Shown piece by piece: positions 42,432-42,914 of a stretch of 42,914 nucleotides of DNA. Numbering within the stretch: position 1 is the stretch's first letter; the number at the start of each line of letters is the position of its first letter. This stretch comes from Chitinophagaceae bacterium (GTDB taxonomy: Bacteria; Bacteroidota; Bacteroidia; Chitinophagales; Chitinophagaceae). Both the position numbers and the translations under genes were made by a program. The stretch is taken from contig SCVJ01000052.1 of the NCBI GenBank assembly GCA_004322425.1, positions 1-42,914 on the forward strand, in the 5' to 3' direction. The notes under the pieces were generated by a model. The model was not told the DNA's origin and did not search any database. It saw nothing but the letters and a program-made list of their open reading frames with translations.

Positions 42432-42914
42432 TCCCCTGCTAATAACATATAGTAAGAGGAATACTAACGATAATCCTAAAGAAATTAAAGAAATTGCCAT
42501 TGCAGCTTTTGCTCCATTATCTTCCGAATTCAACTTTAAGGCTTTTGAGGAAAATCCCATTCCTGCAATGGCAAACGGAATGGAGGCGATAGGAAACCAA
42601 AAAGTGGCCAGCGCCAATACGCTTAAAAAAATAGCTATTTGGCTATCATCAATTGTTTTGGTGGTTTTAATTTTATGTGTAGCTTGAAAAATTTTCAAAG
42701 AAATTTTTTCTCTAAAGGTTAGTTTTTTATTCAGTAACTGTTCAACTTTTTTTATACTTAAGGATTCAATTTTATAGCCGGGTTCTTTTGGAAGTTTTAA
42801 GCGAAGTGCTTCCCATCCACTTTGTGGGTTCATTGCGGGTAATGACAAAAAAGTAGCATTACTCGTTACCGTTACACAAGAAAGAAAAAAACTAAAAAGG
42901 ATAATTTTTTTCAT
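42423..42914 (-). CDS. Small membrane protein, DUF4190-like (copy 2)
   Basis: A 163-residue paralogue of the gene at 41637-42149, nearly identical in the signal region (MKKIILFSFFLSCVTV) and about 80% alike over the first 80 residues by eye, then diverging. Both C-terminal hydrophobic helices remain. The very end (LLLYVISRGIF) differs from copy 1 (LIYAIFVSNSPFNIFIF) because the coding sequence now runs into Fe-S-gene remnant DNA. ATG is at the window edge; its promoter is outside. The duplication left an intact coding frame, so it may still be expressed. Function unknown. Confidence 0.75.
   Translation of the reverse strand: MKKIILFSFFLSCVTVTSNATFLSLPAMNPQSGWEALRLKLPKEPGYKIESLSIKKVEQLLNKKLTFREKISLKIFQATHKIKTTKTIDDSQIAIFLSVLALATFWFPIASIPFAIAGMGFSSKALKLNSEDNGAKAAMAISLISLGLSLVFLLLYVISRGIF

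Noticed and set aside
42352-42687. A 111-codon forward frame at the right end
   Set aside because: It is antisense to copy 2 of the membrane protein and to the Fe-S remnant, both supported by homology to their neighbours.
1-42914. CRISPR array, IS element or prophage
   Set aside because: No regularly spaced direct repeats, transposase motifs or phage structural genes were found; the only recombinase is the tyrosine type at 1524-2711.

Overview
The window looks like a chromosomal segment of a low-GC member of the Bacteroidota, most likely near Chitinophagaceae/Chitinophagales (family placement is inference). The evidence is lineage-typical genes (PUR-alpha/DUF3276 protein, the alternative GlmU-family protein, DUF4199, Cys-less bL31, an outer-membrane barrel protein with an N-terminal CarboxypepD_reg domain, LptE next to a sigma-54 activator), weak Shine-Dalgarno sites, and several TAnnTTTG -7 promoter boxes.

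Layout. 1-2.75 kb is an accessory patch: the 5' part of a type I restriction hsdR gene (running off the left edge), a 390-bp gap full of inverted and direct repeats, and a tyrosine recombinase. 2.9-9.4 kb is housekeeping: an MdlA/YheI-like ABC exporter half, PUR-alpha protein, pgi, L-threonine aldolase, a YajQ-family protein, an apparently gene-free stretch and rpmE2. 9.46-13.9 kb is an operon of alternative glmU, tpiA, a polysaccharide flippase and a GT4 glycosyltransferase, followed by lepA. 15.7-21.8 kb is a reverse-strand operon: dihydroorotase-like protein (metal ligands lost), DUF4199, GT2, GT4, gmhA, GmhB-like HAD phosphatase and a secreted protein.

21.97-31.28 kb is the functional centrepiece: one forward operon that appears to encode complete reductive pyrimidine catabolism. 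NCS1 permease imports uracil/thymine; PreT/PreA reduce the ring; dihydropyrimidinase opens it; beta-ureidopropionase releases beta-alanine, CO2 and NH3; a class III aminotransferase makes (methyl)malonate semialdehyde; a CoA-acylating dehydrogenase finishes to acetyl-/propionyl-CoA. A bidirectional terminator and tRNA-Pro(GGG) follow.

31.4-37.8 kb is an envelope/RNA-modification block on the reverse strand (miaB, sigma-54 activator, lptE, a TPR-like protein, secG, mltG, yihY). 37.9-40.3 kb is an outer-membrane barrel receptor with a TTG start. 40.3-42.9 kb holds an unknown protein, a CCG-type Fe-S protein and a tandemly duplicated small membrane protein, with an in-frame remnant of a second Fe-S gene between the copies.

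Points I find most worth a second look: the repeat-rich recombinase/hsdR gap, the catalytically degenerate dihydroorotase, the pyrimidine operon with paired intergenic hairpins, the GmhB-like phosphatase lacking its zinc loop and one Mg ligand, and the duplication/deletion scar at the right end. I found no CRISPR array, rRNA, IS transposase or prophage.
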